Below, piece after piece: positions 1 through 8,176 of a DNA stretch of 64,000 nt (positions within the stretch are counted from its first letter, which is position 1; each line of letters starts with the position of its first letter). The DNA is from CAVRZJ01 sp964594125 (GTDB lineage: Bacteria; Acidobacteriota; Thermoanaerobaculia; Thermoanaerobaculales; Thermoanaerobaculaceae), in the NCBI GenBank assembly GCA_964594125.1, contig CAZQLL010000005.1, positions 1 through 64,000 on the forward strand. The letters run 5' to 3'. A program made the position numbers and the translations under genes. The notes beneath the pieces are model-generated. The model made no database searches. It was not told the DNA's origin and worked only from the letters and a program-made list of their open reading frames with translations.

Positions 1-55
1 CAATCGTCCCCACGTTGACGTGCGGCTTCGACCTGTCGAACTTCTGCTTGGCCAT
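1..55 (-). CDS. tuf: Elongation factor Tu, N-terminal fragment (cut by window edge)
   Basis: Only the first 18 codons are in the window. They read MAKQKFDRSKPHVNVGTI, the characteristic start of EF-Tu just before its first GTP-binding loop. EF-Tu delivers aminoacyl-tRNA to the ribosome. The ATG (complement of 53-55) is preceded by a GGGAGG ribosome-binding site at about 65-70. Four tRNA genes lie upstream in the same orientation, in the order Thr-Tyr-Gly-Thr-tuf known from the tufB locus of Escherichia coli, which supports the identification despite the short fragment. Confidence 0.93.
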   Translation of the reverse strand, partial: MAKQKFDRSKPHVNVGTI

Positions 56-270
56 GATCTTTCTGCCTCCCTCAGTGTAAGTTCGCTGCTCGGCTGCCCG
101 CGGGCAGCCCCGGCCCGCGAGGTGACGGGCCTACGTGTCGCTGACACCACTGCCGCAGGAGGCTGTGCCCTCGCCCCTCCTGCGGCGCCATCGCTGCGGT
201 CCGCTTCGCGAGCACCCGCCGCCGCGGCCCCATGGGGCGCGGCCGGCCGGCGCAGCGTGACCATCGTTTC

Positions 271-346
271 TGGAGCCCACGACCAGACTTGAACTGGTGA
301 CCCCGTCCTTACCAAGGACGTGCTCTACCGGCTGAGCTACGTGGGC
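271..346 (-). tRNA. tRNA-Thr (anticodon GGT)
   Basis: The reverse complement folds as a 76-base cloverleaf. The acceptor stem starts GCCCACG, the anticodon loop is TTGGTAA between GTCC and GGAC arms, the T-loop is TTCAAGT, and a CCA end is encoded (complement of 271-273). It is the last tRNA of the cluster before tuf. Confidence 0.97.
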
Positions 347-366
347 CCGCGTGACTGCGCCCGATA

Positions 367-441
367 TGGAGCGGGAGACGGGAATCGAACCCGCGACCAA
401 CAGCTTGGAAGGCTGTGACTCTACCCCTGAGTTACTCCCGC
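367..441 (-). tRNA. tRNA-Gly (anticodon TCC)
   Basis: 75-base cloverleaf on the minus strand. The acceptor is GCGGGAG paired with CTCCCGC, the anticodon loop is CTTCCAA, the T-arm contains GGTTCGATTCC, and CCA is encoded. It is separated from its neighbours by 10-20 bases, consistent with one polycistronic tRNA-tuf transcript. Confidence 0.97.
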
Positions 442-451
442 GCGGTGAAGA

Positions 452-538
452 TGGTGCGGGCGGATGGATTTGAACCACCGTAGGCATTGCGCCGGCAGAT
501 TTACAGTCTGCTGCCATTGACCGCTCGGCCACACCCGC
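452..538 (-). tRNA. tRNA-Tyr (anticodon GTA)
   Basis: 87-base class II tRNA on the minus strand with a long variable arm. The acceptor GCGGGTG pairs with CGCCCGC, the anticodon loop is CTGTAAA, the T-arm contains GGTTCAAATCC, and CCA is encoded. The long variable arm is normal for bacterial tRNA-Tyr. Confidence 0.96.
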
Positions 539-594
539 ACACCACGAACCCCCGGCCGGGACCTGCGAGGCGAGCCGGCTCGCTCTCTGCTCAC

Positions 595-670
595 TGGAGC
601 TGGCGATGGGACTCGAACCCGTAACCTGCGGATTACAAATCCGCTGCTCTACCAGTTGAGCTACGCCAGC
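595..670 (-). tRNA. tRNA-Thr (anticodon TGT)
   Basis: 76-base cloverleaf on the minus strand. The acceptor is GCTGGCG, the anticodon loop is TTTGTAA, the T-arm contains GGTTCGAGTCC, and CCA is encoded. It is the first tRNA of the tuf-linked cluster. Confidence 0.97.
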
Positions 671-749
671 CGCCCGCGGTTCCACGACCTGTCGTCTCCC
701 TCTGCCAAAGATCCGCCCGAGGCGCACACGAACGCCGTCGGGACCGCGT

Positions 750-778
750 ACGGTATCACGCGACTCCGGCGATTGCAA
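750..778 (-). promoter_or_regulatory. Possible sigma-70 promoter of the tRNA-tuf transcript
   Basis: Reading the minus strand, TTGCAA (773-778) is followed after 17 bases by TACCGT (750-755). It lies between the end of rlmB and the first tRNA. The match is moderate, and the cluster could also be read from the upstream operon. Confidence 0.4.
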
Positions 779-784
779 GAGGGG

Positions 785-1822
785 TTAGAACCCCGGGAAC
801 CGCCGCCGCCACTCCCAGGCGAGGATCGCCGTCGCCACCGAGAGGTTCAACGACTCGACGCCGGCTGCGAGCGGGATCGCGACGGTGGCGTCGAGCGCCG
901 CGCGCGTCTTCGCTCGCAGGCCGGTCGCCTCTGCGCCGAGGCACAGGAGAAGCCGGTCGGGCAGCTCGAACGAGGACACGGGGCTGCCTTCCATGGCGGC
1001 GCCGACCACCCAGAAGCCGGCGTCCTTGGCCTGGCGGGCGAAGTCGCCGAGCGAGCCGACATGGGCGAGCCGCACCAGCGGCAGGGTACCGGCCGCGACC
1101 TTGGCGACAGCACCGGCCAGCGGCGGCGGGTGCGGGCCCGAGACCACGACGCCGGCGAGGCCGAGGCCGGCCGCGACGCGCACGACGGCGCCGAGGTTGT
1201 GCGGGTCCTCGGGGGAGTCGAGGCCGATCAGGCACGCCGGACCGTAAACCTCCAGCAGGGAGCCGGCGGCGGCCAGCGCCACCGGCGCCAGGCGCGCGGC
1301 GAAGCCGTTGTGTGCGGCGCCGGCCGCGATCTCGTCGAGCTGGCGGCGCGGCATCGGGTGGCAGCGCACGCCGGCGGCGCGCACAGCGGCGAGAACCCTT
1401 CCGGCGCGCCCGCCGGCCGTCCCTTCACCGATGCACACCACCTCGACGCGGTCACCCTGGTGTTCGAGCGCCGCGAGGACGGCGTGGAAGCCGACGACCC
1501 ACTCCGCCGCCGGAGGACCGGCGACCGGGGACCGGGGACCGGGGACCGGCCGCTCGGAGCCCGGGGCCGGAAGCCCGGGGCTTGCCACCCCCGCCGCAGG
1601 ACGCGGCGCTCGGGGCTCGCGGCGGGGGGCGAGCGGCGAGGCGTGAGGACGGCGCGGGCCGCGCCTGTCGGACGATGCGACCGTGCCATCGTACCGTCCC
1701 GGCTGCGAGCGGCGGGGGCGTCCCCATTGCCCCTCGTCCGGGCGTTGGCTGGAGCCGCCCGAACGGCGCTGTCCGGAGGCGCCGGCGGAGCGGTCGTGGC
1801 GCGGGGGCTTTCTCACTGTCAC
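785..1822 (-). CDS. rlmB: 23S rRNA (guanosine-2'-O)-methyltransferase RlmB (SpoU/TrmH family)
   Basis: 345 aa from a GTG start. Residues from about 107 on are a complete SpoU enzyme: an N-terminal substrate-binding domain beginning WVVGFHAVL, then the knotted SAM-binding fold. The fold's motifs are SPEDPHNLGAVVRVA (the Asn-Arg motif), LGAEATGL and IPLAAGVESLNLSVATAI. RlmB methylates the ribose of a conserved guanosine in the 23S peptidyl-transferase loop. The first ~105 residues are basic, disordered and rich in Arg/Pro/Ser, and partly encoded by a 7-bp repeat array (1513-1589). Such extensions occur in this family, but the true start could be internal. The gene follows ispDF after 1 base and precedes the tRNA-tuf cluster. 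Confidence 0.88.
   Translation of the reverse strand: MTVRKPPRHDRSAGASGQRRSGGSSQRPDEGQWGRPRRSQPGRYDGTVASSDRRGPRRPHASPLAPRREPRAPRPAAGVASPGLPAPGSERPVPGPRSPVAGPPAAEWVVGFHAVLAALEHQGDRVEVVCIGEGTAGGRAGRVLAAVRAAGVRCHPMPRRQLDEIAAGAAHNGFAARLAPVALAAAGSLLEVYGPACLIGLDSPEDPHNLGAVVRVAAGLGLAGVVVSGPHPPPLAGAVAKVAAGTLPLVRLAHVGSLGDFARQAKDAGFWVVGAAMEGSPVSSFELPDRLLLCLGAEATGLRAKTRAALDATVAIPLAAGVESLNLSVATAILAWEWRRRFPGF
1513..1589. repeat. Degenerate heptanucleotide repeat array inside the rlmB 5' region
   Basis: Four near-perfect copies of the 7-bp unit GGGACCG are followed by diverged copies with the same spacing down to about 1589. The array encodes the Pro/Gly/Arg-rich linker before the RlmB catalytic part. The same unit recurs at 17309-17343 and, inverted, at 18235-18276. 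Confidence 0.75.
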
Positions 1823-1823
1823 C

Positions 1824-2984
1824 TCATTCCATTTCGAGGGTCACGACGGCCATTGCGACCAGGCCTTCGCGGCGGCCCACGAAACCGAGCCCCTCGCAGG
1901 TGGTCGCCTTGACGCTGACCTCGGCCGGGTCGACCCCGAGCAGGGCGGCGAGCCGATCCCGCATCGCCTGCCGATGCGGGGCGATGCGGGGCTGCTCGGC
2001 GAGAATGGTGACGTCGCAGTGGGTCGCGGCGGCGCCGGCGGCCGCCGCGAGCGCGACCGCGTGGCGCACGAACACCTCCGAGGCGGCGCCGCGCCAGCGC
2101 TCGTCGCTCGGGGGAAAGTGCTCGCCGATGTCGCCCGCCCCAACCGCGCCGAGGATGGCGTCGGCGACGGCGTGCAGCGGCGCGTCGGCGTCGGAGTGCC
2201 CTGCGAGGCCGACCTCCGAGGGGATCTCGACGCCGCACAGCCACAGCGGCCTCCCGGCGGCGAACTGGTGGACGTCGACACCCTGACCGATGCGGGTGCG
2301 GCGCGGATAGACGCCGCGCAGCGCGTCGACGTCCTGCGGACGCGTGACCTTGACGTTGCGCGGGTCGCCCGGCACCGCGGCCACCTCGCCGCCAGCCGTC
2401 TCGACGAGCGCCGCCTCGTCCGTCCACTCGCCCGCCCCGGCCAGCGCCCAAGCCCGGCGCAGCACGCCGCGCCGAAACCCCTGTGGCGTAAGCGCGCGCG
2501 CCAGGCCGTCGCGCGGCACGGTCGCGCTCACGGCGCCGCCGGCGACCCGCTTGATCGTGTCGACGACCGGCGCGACCAGCACAGCCGCCCCGGCCCTCGC
2601 CGCCGCCGCGGCGACCGCCCGGACGTCGGCGCCGGGGACGAACGGCCGCGCCCCGTCGTGGATCAGAACGACGGCCGAGTCCGGGATGTCGAGGGCGTCA
2701 CAACCCGATCGCACCGAGTCCTGGCGCCGGGGACCGCCGGCGACGACCCGAACGCCGGCGGCGCGCCAGCGCTCCGCTGCCGCCGCGGCGTCGCCGGGAC
2801 GCACAACGAGCACCGCGGGCGCGGCGGGGAACGGCGCGCGCACCGACTCGACCGCCCGCTCCAGCACCGACCGGCCGCCGAGGCGCACCGCGAGCTTGTC
2901 TCCGCCGTAACGCGAGCTCGACCCGGCCGCCACGACGACGATCGCGACCTGGACGGCCTCCAGTCTCGATGCCGGGAAGCTCAC
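1824..2984 (-). CDS. ispDF: Bifunctional IspD/IspF enzyme of the MEP isoprenoid pathway
   Basis: 386 aa. Residues about 10-225 are IspD (MEP cytidylyltransferase) with the nucleotide-binding start VVVAAGSSSRYGGDK, the RQDSVRSG motif and the HDGARPFV motif. Residues about 230-386 are IspF (MEcPP synthase) with the metal-binding GVDVHQF, GLAGHSDADAPLH, DIGEHFPPSD and the C-terminal KATTCEGLGFVGRREG. The fused enzyme catalyses two non-consecutive steps; the IspE that acts between them is encoded at 53229-54125 in this window. It sits between frr (36 bases upstream) and rlmB, within a minus-strand housekeeping operon. Confidence 0.96.
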   Translation of the reverse strand: MSFPASRLEAVQVAIVVVAAGSSSRYGGDKLAVRLGGRSVLERAVESVRAPFPAAPAVLVVRPGDAAAAAERWRAAGVRVVAGGPRRQDSVRSGCDALDIPDSAVVLIHDGARPFVPGADVRAVAAAAARAGAAVLVAPVVDTIKRVAGGAVSATVPRDGLARALTPQGFRRGVLRRAWALAGAGEWTDEAALVETAGGEVAAVPGDPRNVKVTRPQDVDALRGVYPRRTRIGQGVDVHQFAAGRPLWLCGVEIPSEVGLAGHSDADAPLHAVADAILGAVGAGDIGEHFPPSDERWRGAASEVFVRHAVALAAAAGAAATHCDVTILAEQPRIAPHRQAMRDRLAALLGVDPAEVSVKATTCEGLGFVGRREGLVAMAVVTLEME

Positions 2985-3020
2985 GATGCCTCGGGGAGGT
3001 GCGGCGGCGGCGCACCGCCG

Positions 3021-3575
3021 TCACACCTCGAGGATCTCCTTCTCCTTGGCGACGAGGATCTTGTGGACGGTCTCGATGTGCTCGTCGGTGAGCTTCTGGA
3101 CCTCCTCGAGGCCGCGGCGCAGGTCGTCCTCGGAGATCAGGCCCTCCTTCTCGAGGTCGCGCAGCTCCTCGTTCCCCTCGCGTCGCACGTTGCGCACCGC
3201 CGTGCGCGTCCGCTCGGCGTACTCGTGCGCGATCTTGACGATCTCCCTGCGGCGCTCCTCGGTCGGCGGCGGCACCGGCAGCTTGATCACCTTGCCGTCG
3301 TTCATCGGGTTGAGACCGATGTTCGCCTTGAGGATGGCGTGCTCTATCGCCGCGATGGCCGTCGGATCCCACGGCTGGATGGTGAGCAGCGTCGCGTCGT
3401 GGACGCTCAAGCTCGCCACCTGGTTGAGCGGCGTCGGCGTTCCGTAGTAGTCGATGCGGATCGGGTCGAGGATCGCCAGCGACGCCCGTCCGGTGCGCAG
3501 CGTCTTCAGCTCGTCGCGGAAGACGTCGATCGCCTTTCCCATCCGCTGCTTGATGTCCTTGACCACCTCGCGCAT
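3021..3575 (-). CDS. frr: Ribosome recycling factor
   Basis: 184 aa, the usual RRF length, when started at ATG 3573-3575 (MREVVKDIKQRM) behind a GGTGAG-type ribosome-binding site. A longer in-frame start at 3635 would add 20 low-complexity residues and is less likely. Diagnostic segments are LRTGRASLAILD, YYGTPTPLNQVA and the C-terminal helix pair ending ILVAKEKEILEV. RRF acts with EF-G to split post-termination ribosomes. The gene lies downstream of rpsB-tsf-pyrH, the standard bacterial order. Confidence 0.97.
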   Translation of the reverse strand: MREVVKDIKQRMGKAIDVFRDELKTLRTGRASLAILDPIRIDYYGTPTPLNQVASLSVHDATLLTIQPWDPTAIAAIEHAILKANIGLNPMNDGKVIKLPVPPPTEERRREIVKIAHEYAERTRTAVRNVRREGNEELRDLEKEGLISEDDLRRGLEEVQKLTDEHIETVHKILVAKEKEILEV

Positions 3576-3691
3576 CGCCTCACCCCCGGGTCGTGCTGGC
3601 GGCAGCGGGCGGCACCCGCGCCGCCCTGACATCATTCTAATGCACGAACGGCCGCCGCCGCCGTCGTCCGCGCGAACGGGACCGGGAGCGG

Positions 3692-4438
3692 TTACGCCGT
3701 CGCGCCGTCGGCGGCCGGCGCATCGGTCACTGTGGAGCCGACGTCTTCGCCGAGAACCACCCTCCGGATGCTGCCAGGGACGCGGATGTTGAAGATGCGG
3801 ATGGGGATGTGGGCATTCTGACAGAGCGACACGGCCGCCGCGTCCATCACCTTGAGCCCGTGCTCGAGCAGGTAGCGGTAGTCCACGCGCTTGAGCAGCG
3901 TGGCCCCCGTGTCCTTCACGGGGTCGGCGGTGTACAGGCCGTCGACCTTGGTGCCCTTGAGGAGGGCGTCGGCGCGGATCTCGCTGGCGCGCAACGCGGC
4001 GGCGGAGTCGGTGGTGAAGAAAGGGTTGCCGGTGCCGGCCGCGAAGATCACGACGCGTCGCTTCTCGAGGTGGCGCATCGCGCGGCGGCGGATGAACGGC
4101 TCCGCCACCTCCCGGATGTCGATCGCCGTCTGCACGCGCGTGAAGCAGGCGCGGCGCTCCAGCGCGTCCTGCAACGCGAGGGCGTTGATCACAGTCGCCA
4201 GCATCCCCATGTGGTCGCCGGTGACGCGGTCCAGGCCCTGCTCGGTGGCGGCGATGCCGCGGATGATGTTGCCGCCGCCGATGACGATCGCCACCTCGAC
4301 ACCGAGATCGTGCACCTCGGCGATCTCGGCGGCGAGCCCCGGCAGGATCTCCGCGGCGATACCGAAGGGCTGCGAGCCCATCAGCACCTCGCCGGAGAGC
4401 TTGAGGACGATCCGGCGGTACCGGGGCTCGGCGCTCAC
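3692..4438 (-). CDS. pyrH: UMP kinase (uridylate kinase)
   Basis: 248 aa from a GTG start that overlaps the tsf stop codon (GTGA at 4435-4438), implying translational coupling. The start of the kinase fold is RIVLKLSGEVL, with IVIGGGNIIRG and TGNPFFTTDSAAALRA as further amino-acid-kinase family motifs. It phosphorylates UMP to UDP and is usually allosterically controlled by GTP and UTP. An in-frame extension to 4570 lies entirely within tsf in another frame and was rejected. Confidence 0.97.
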   Translation of the reverse strand: MSAEPRYRRIVLKLSGEVLMGSQPFGIAAEILPGLAAEIAEVHDLGVEVAIVIGGGNIIRGIAATEQGLDRVTGDHMGMLATVINALALQDALERRACFTRVQTAIDIREVAEPFIRRRAMRHLEKRRVVIFAAGTGNPFFTTDSAAALRASEIRADALLKGTKVDGLYTADPVKDTGATLLKRVDYRYLLEHGLKVMDAAAVSLCQNAHIPIRIFNIRVPGSIRRVVLGEDVGSTVTDAPAADGATA

Positions 4439-5295
4439 TCGGCCTCCGCAGCCGCTCCCTCGCCGAGCTTGAAGCGGAGGAAGCTGCTCACGGTCGCCCC
4501 GCCGCGCGCCGCCAGCATGGCCTGCACGGACTGCTCGGGCGCCTTCACGAACGGCTGCTCGAGCAGGCACGCCTGCTCGTAGAACTTCGCCACCTTGCCG
4601 TCGGCGATCCTCTCCACCACCCCCGCCGGCTTGCCCGACGCCTGCGCCTGGGCGCGCGCGATCTCGCGCTCCTCTTCGACCACCGACTGCGGCACGGTCT
4701 CCCGCGAGACGAAGCGCGGCTCGGCGGCGGCCACGTGCATCGCGACGTCCTTGACCGTCTCCTCGTCGGCGCCCGCGGAGATTTCGACGACGACGCCGAT
4801 CTTGCCGCCCATGTGCAGGTAGGCGCCGAGCTGCATGCCCTCCGCGGCCTGCAGCGACGCCACCCGCGACAGGCGGATGTTCTCGCCGATCGTCGCGATC
4901 CGGGAGGCGATGACCTCGGCGACCGTGTGCTGCGGGTCCGCCTCGTAGGGGGCCGACAAGAATTGCGCGAGATCGTTGGCGCCGGCGCGCATCGCCTGCC
5001 CGGCGAGCGACGCCGCGAACGTCTGGTACTGCTCGGTGCGCGCCACGAAGTCGGTCTCGCAGTTGAGCTCGACGATGCCGGCGCGGCGGCGGTCCGCCGC
5101 GACGGCGATCGCCACCAGGCCGTCCTTGGCCGCCCGCCCCGCCTTCTTGGCCGCGGCCGCCAGGCCCTTCTTGCGCAGGACCTTGACCGCCTCCTCCAGG
5201 TCGCCGTTGGTCTCGGTCAGCGCGCGCTGGCAGTCCATCATCCCGGCGCCGGTCATCTCGCGGAGCTGTTTCACGGTCGCAGCAGAAATCGCCAT
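4435..5295 (-). CDS. tsf: Elongation factor Ts
   Basis: 286 aa from ATG 5293-5295 with GGAGG six bases upstream. The N-terminal UBA-like domain (MAISAATVKQLREMTGAGM) and the conserved TDFVAR motif in the core identify the nucleotide exchange factor of EF-Tu. It lies directly downstream of rpsB, as in most bacteria, but the 162-base gap between them carries a pair of inverted heptamer repeats. Confidence 0.97.
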   Translation of the reverse strand: MAISAATVKQLREMTGAGMMDCQRALTETNGDLEEAVKVLRKKGLAAAAKKAGRAAKDGLVAIAVAADRRRAGIVELNCETDFVARTEQYQTFAASLAGQAMRAGANDLAQFLSAPYEADPQHTVAEVIASRIATIGENIRLSRVASLQAAEGMQLGAYLHMGGKIGVVVEISAGADEETVKDVAMHVAAAEPRFVSRETVPQSVVEEEREIARAQAQASGKPAGVVERIADGKVAKFYEQACLLEQPFVKAPEQSVQAMLAARGGATVSSFLRFKLGEGAAAEAE

Positions 5296-5342
5296 CGCTT
5301 CCTCCATCAAAACGGCCAGGCGGCGTCAGCCCCTGGCCGGTG

Positions 5343-5456
5343 AGATCGTGGTTCGAGGTTCGTGGCTCGCGGACTCAGGTGGCCGGGTCAGCCGCGCACC
5401 GCGCGCGCGCCCCGCCGCAGGCGAACCACGCACCACCACACACGAACCACGGTCGT
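5343..5456. repeat. Inverted pair of degenerate heptamer arrays between rpsB and tsf
   Basis: The left arm (about 5345-5382) has units of the type GTGGTTC/GAGGTTC at 7-bp spacing. The right arm (about 5425-5454) has the complementary GAACCAC-type units. The arms could fold back on each other in the rpsB-tsf transcript. The right arm abuts the rpsB stop codon. Confidence 0.7.
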
Positions 5457-5457
5457 C

Positions 5458-6276
5458 CTACCGCTCGCCGTAGAGCTCGGCCTCTTCGTACTCGTCGAAC
5501 GTCTCGCCGAGCGAGGGCAGGCTGCCGCCCTCGCCCTCGTCGTGCCTGCCGGCCGGACCGCGGCCCGCGAGGGCGGCGGCGTCGGCGCGCCCTTCGACCA
5601 TCGCGTGGCCCTCGAGCACCGAGTCGGCGATGCGCGAGGTGAACAGCTTGATCGCGCGGATGGCGTCGTCGTTGCCGGGGATCGGATAGTCGACCAGGTC
5701 GGGGTCGCAGTTGGTGTCCACCACCGCAACGACCGGGATCCCGAGTCGATTCGCCTCGTGCACGGCGTTGTGCTCGTGATTGGTGTCGATGACGAAGATG
5801 GCGTCGGGCAGCGACTCCATGTCGCGGATGCCGCCGAGGTTCTTGTCCATCTTCGCGCGCTCGCGCTCGAGGTTGCCGCGCTCCTTCTTGGTGAGCTGCG
5901 AGTCCTCGGCGGCGAGCTGGCGCTCGACCTCCTTGAACCGCTCCACCGAGCGGCGGACCGTCGCGAAGTTCGTCAACGTGCCGCCCAGCCAACGGGTCGC
6001 GACGTACGACATGCCGCAGCGCGTCGCCTCCTCGCGGACGACGTCCTGCGCCTGCCGCTTGGTGCCGACGAACAGCACCGTGCCGCCCGACGAGGCGACG
6101 TTGCGCACGAAAGCCGAGGCTTCTTCGAAGAGCTGCAGCGTCTTCTGGAGGTCAACGATGTAGATCCCGTTGCGCTTGCCGAAGATGAATGGGCGCATCT
6201 TCGGATTCCAGCGCCGGGTCTGGTGACCGAAGTGGACGCCAGCCTCGAGCAGCTCCTTCATCGAGATGGAAGCCAA
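5458..6276 (-). CDS. rpsB: 30S ribosomal protein S2
   Basis: 272 aa. The start is TTG (complement of 6274-6276), placed 8 bases after an AGGAG site; the alternative ATG five codons later is closer than ideal. Diagnostic segments are LEAGVHFGHQTRRWNPKM, RNGIYIVDLQKT and FVIDTNHEHNAVHEANRLG. The C-terminal tail is acidic, as is common in S2. It heads the rpsB-tsf-pyrH-frr gene run and lies 123 bases downstream of rpsI. Confidence 0.97.
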   Translation of the reverse strand: MASISMKELLEAGVHFGHQTRRWNPKMRPFIFGKRNGIYIVDLQKTLQLFEEASAFVRNVASSGGTVLFVGTKRQAQDVVREEATRCGMSYVATRWLGGTLTNFATVRRSVERFKEVERQLAAEDSQLTKKERGNLERERAKMDKNLGGIRDMESLPDAIFVIDTNHEHNAVHEANRLGIPVVAVVDTNCDPDLVDYPIPGNDDAIRAIKLFTSRIADSVLEGHAMVEGRADAAALAGRGPAGRHDEGEGGSLPSLGETFDEYEEAELYGER

Positions 6277-6399
6277 GTGAATCTCTCCTTCCTTTCGTTT
6301 CGGGGGGGCGGCTGCCTCTCACCCGCACTCCCGGTTGCCCGCGCAGCCTTGCACCCCCCGAGCCTCCCGCGGCAGCGCCGGCAAAGCCGGACGCTGCTC

Positions 6400-6792
6400 C
6401 TACCGTTTGGAGAACTGGAAGCGACGGCGCGCCTTTGGCTGGCCGTACTTCTTGCGCTCGACCTCGCGCGCGTCGCGCGTGAGGAAGCCCGCGGCCTTGA
6501 GGCGCTGGCGCAGCTCGGGGCTGAACTCGAGCAGCGCGCGCGCGATCCCGTGCCGGATCGCACCCGCCTGGCCGGCCGTGCCGCCGCCGTTGACGTTGAT
6601 CGTGATGTCGAACTTGTCGGCGGTCTCGGTGATCAGCAGCGGCTGCTTGATGACCATCTTGAGCACGCGGTTCGGGAAGTACTCCTCGAAGTCGCGCTTG
6701 TTGACCGACAGCTTGCCGCTGCCCGGACGCAGATAGACGCGGGCCACCGCGCTCTTGCGCCGGCCGGTGCCGTAGTACTGGATCGTTGCCAA
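6400..6792 (-). CDS. rpsI: 30S ribosomal protein S9
   Basis: 130 aa from a TTG start (complement of 6790-6792) with AAGGAGG upstream. It contains YYGTGRRKSAVARVYL at the N terminus and ends in KARRRFQFSKR, the basic tail that reaches the P-site tRNA. It follows rplM by 11 bases, the universal L13-S9 pair. A longer ORF to 7035 overlaps rplM and is not real. Confidence 0.98.
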   Translation of the reverse strand: MATIQYYGTGRRKSAVARVYLRPGSGKLSVNKRDFEEYFPNRVLKMVIKQPLLITETADKFDITINVNGGGTAGQAGAIRHGIARALLEFSPELRQRLKAAGFLTRDAREVERKKYGQPKARRRFQFSKR

Positions 6793-6803
6793 CGCGGGCC
6801 TCC

Positions 6804-7238
6804 TTAGCGAGCGACCTTGAAGACGTGCGGCTGCTGCGCCTCGTGCGGGTGCTCGCCGCCGCTGTAGACCTTGAGCTTGCGGAGCAACTGGCGCCCCAGG
6901 CGGTTCTTCGGGAGCATCCCCCACACCGCGAAGCGGATCAGGCGCTCGGGGCTGCGGTCGCGGAGCTCCGTGGCGGTCCGCTGGTGGAGATGGCCGGGGT
7001 CGCCCGAGTGGCGGTAGTACCGCTTCTCCTCCCACTTGTTGCCGGTCATCCTGACCTTGCCCGCGTTAACCACGACGACGAAGTCGCCGGTGTCGAGACC
7101 GGGGGTGTACGTCGGGCGGTGCTTGCCCCGCAGCAGCCTCGCCACTGCGGTGGAAAGCCTGCCGAGCACGACATCGGCGGCGTCAACCAGATACCAGTCG
7201 TGCGTGATCTCACTCTGCTTCGGCACGTACGTCTTCAT
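6804..7238 (-). CDS. rplM: 50S ribosomal protein L13
   Basis: 144 aa from ATG 7236-7238, preceded by GGAGAGG. Typical segments are DWYLVDAADVVLGRLST, GDFVVVVNAGKVRMTGNKW and VWGMLPKNRLGRQLLRKLKVY. It is the first gene of the rplM-rpsI operon and is preceded by a good sigma-70 promoter at 7295-7323. Confidence 0.98.
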   Translation of the reverse strand: MKTYVPKQSEITHDWYLVDAADVVLGRLSTAVARLLRGKHRPTYTPGLDTGDFVVVVNAGKVRMTGNKWEEKRYYRHSGDPGHLHQRTATELRDRSPERLIRFAVWGMLPKNRLGRQLLRKLKVYSGGEHPHEAQQPHVFKVAR

Positions 7239-7294
7239 TGACCTCTCCACGCGCTGCGAGATGCCCCGCGAGCCTGCCCGCCAAGGGGCCGGGA

Positions 7295-7323
7295 AATGTA
7301 GCAAAAGGGCCACCTTGTGTCAA
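7295..7323 (-). promoter_or_regulatory. Sigma-70 promoter of rplM-rpsI
   Basis: On the minus strand TTGACA (7318-7323) and TACATT (7295-7300) are separated by exactly 17 bases, 57 bases ahead of the rplM start. This is one of the best consensus promoters in the window. Confidence 0.8.
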
Positions 7324-7481
7324 GGAGATGGGGGCAGGCGGGCAGGCCTCGGGCTCTCAACGACAGCCTCCGCGCTCCCGGAGGCACCGCACGACGGCCC
7401 GGGGCCGGACCCGCGGTACACTCCTTCTCCCGTGCGGCCGGGGAAGCGCCAGCTCCTCAGGTCTCCGGCGAGGAGGACACA

Positions 7482-7958
7482 GTGAAGGTCGCGAACGGCC
7501 GTATTGTCAGCTTCCACTACACGCTCACCGACCAGGCGGGAGAGGTGCTCGACTCCAGCGACGGCCGGCGCCCGCTCTCCTACCTGCAGGGGCGCGGCCA
7601 GATCATGCCCGGCCTCGAGCGCCAGCTCGAGGGGCTCGAGCCCGGCGCGGTGGCGGCGCTCCACGTGCCCGCCGCCGAGGCATATGGGCTGCGCGACGAG
7701 GGCCTGGTCGTCACCGTCCCGCGCGCCAGGTTCTCCTCCGACGTCGACCTCTCGGTCGGCGCCACGGTGATGGCGGAGGGGCAGGGCCACCCGACCGTGC
7801 TGACGATCCGCGAGGTGCGGGCCGAGGAGGTCGTCCTCGACGCCAACCACCCTCTCGCCGGCAGGGACCTCAACTTCGCCGTCGAGGTCGTCGGCGTCCG
7901 CGACGCCTCGCCCGAGGAGCTGGCCCACGGCCACTCCCACGACGGCGTCCACCACTGA
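7482..7958 (+). CDS. slyD: FKBP-type peptidyl-prolyl isomerase, SlyD-like
   Basis: 158 aa from GTG 7482 behind GGAGGACACA. The FKBP domain (residues about 1-70 and 120-145) is split by an insert-in-flap chaperone domain, the SlyD architecture. Visible are HYTLTDQAGEVLDSS, the GRGQIMPGLERQLEGL stretch and ANHPLAGRDLNFAVEV. The C terminus is a short His-rich metal-binding tail (HGHSHDGVHH). SlyD assists folding and nickel delivery. It is divergent from rplM and convergent with the S9 peptidase. A TACACT box at 7412-7417 is a possible -10 element. Confidence 0.92.
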   Translation: MKVANGRIVSFHYTLTDQAGEVLDSSDGRRPLSYLQGRGQIMPGLERQLEGLEPGAVAALHVPAAEAYGLRDEGLVVTVPRARFSSDVDLSVGATVMAEGQGHPTVLTIREVRAEEVVLDANHPLAGRDLNFAVEVVGVRDASPEELAHGHSHDGVHH

Positions 7959-8176
7959 AGCGGGACGCGGGCGCCGGGCGGGGAGCCAACCGTCGCTTTG
8001 CGGCGCGCGCACGGTGAAGAGGCGCCGGCGTTGCTCACGCGCGCGTCTCGCGAGCGCGGGTTTGAGCTGCGGCCTCCCGGCGCGCAGCTTTGTCCCGGGG
8101 AGGAGGCGAGCTCCCCGGACCACCTCAGGGGAGCCGCTCGCCCTTCGCCTTCTTCCTGCCGCCTGCCGCCTGTCGC

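Noticed and set aside
131..778. 215-codon ORF on the minus strand across the tRNA cluster
   Set aside because: It runs through four tRNA genes; its translation consists of tRNA sequence.
1513..1589. CRISPR or transposon end
   Set aside because: The unit is 7 bases without spacers, and no transposase or terminal inverted repeat was found.
7259..7481. Extra small gene between rplM and slyD
   Set aside because: The only longer frame is the upstream extension of slyD; the GTG 7482 with a good ribosome-binding site explains it.
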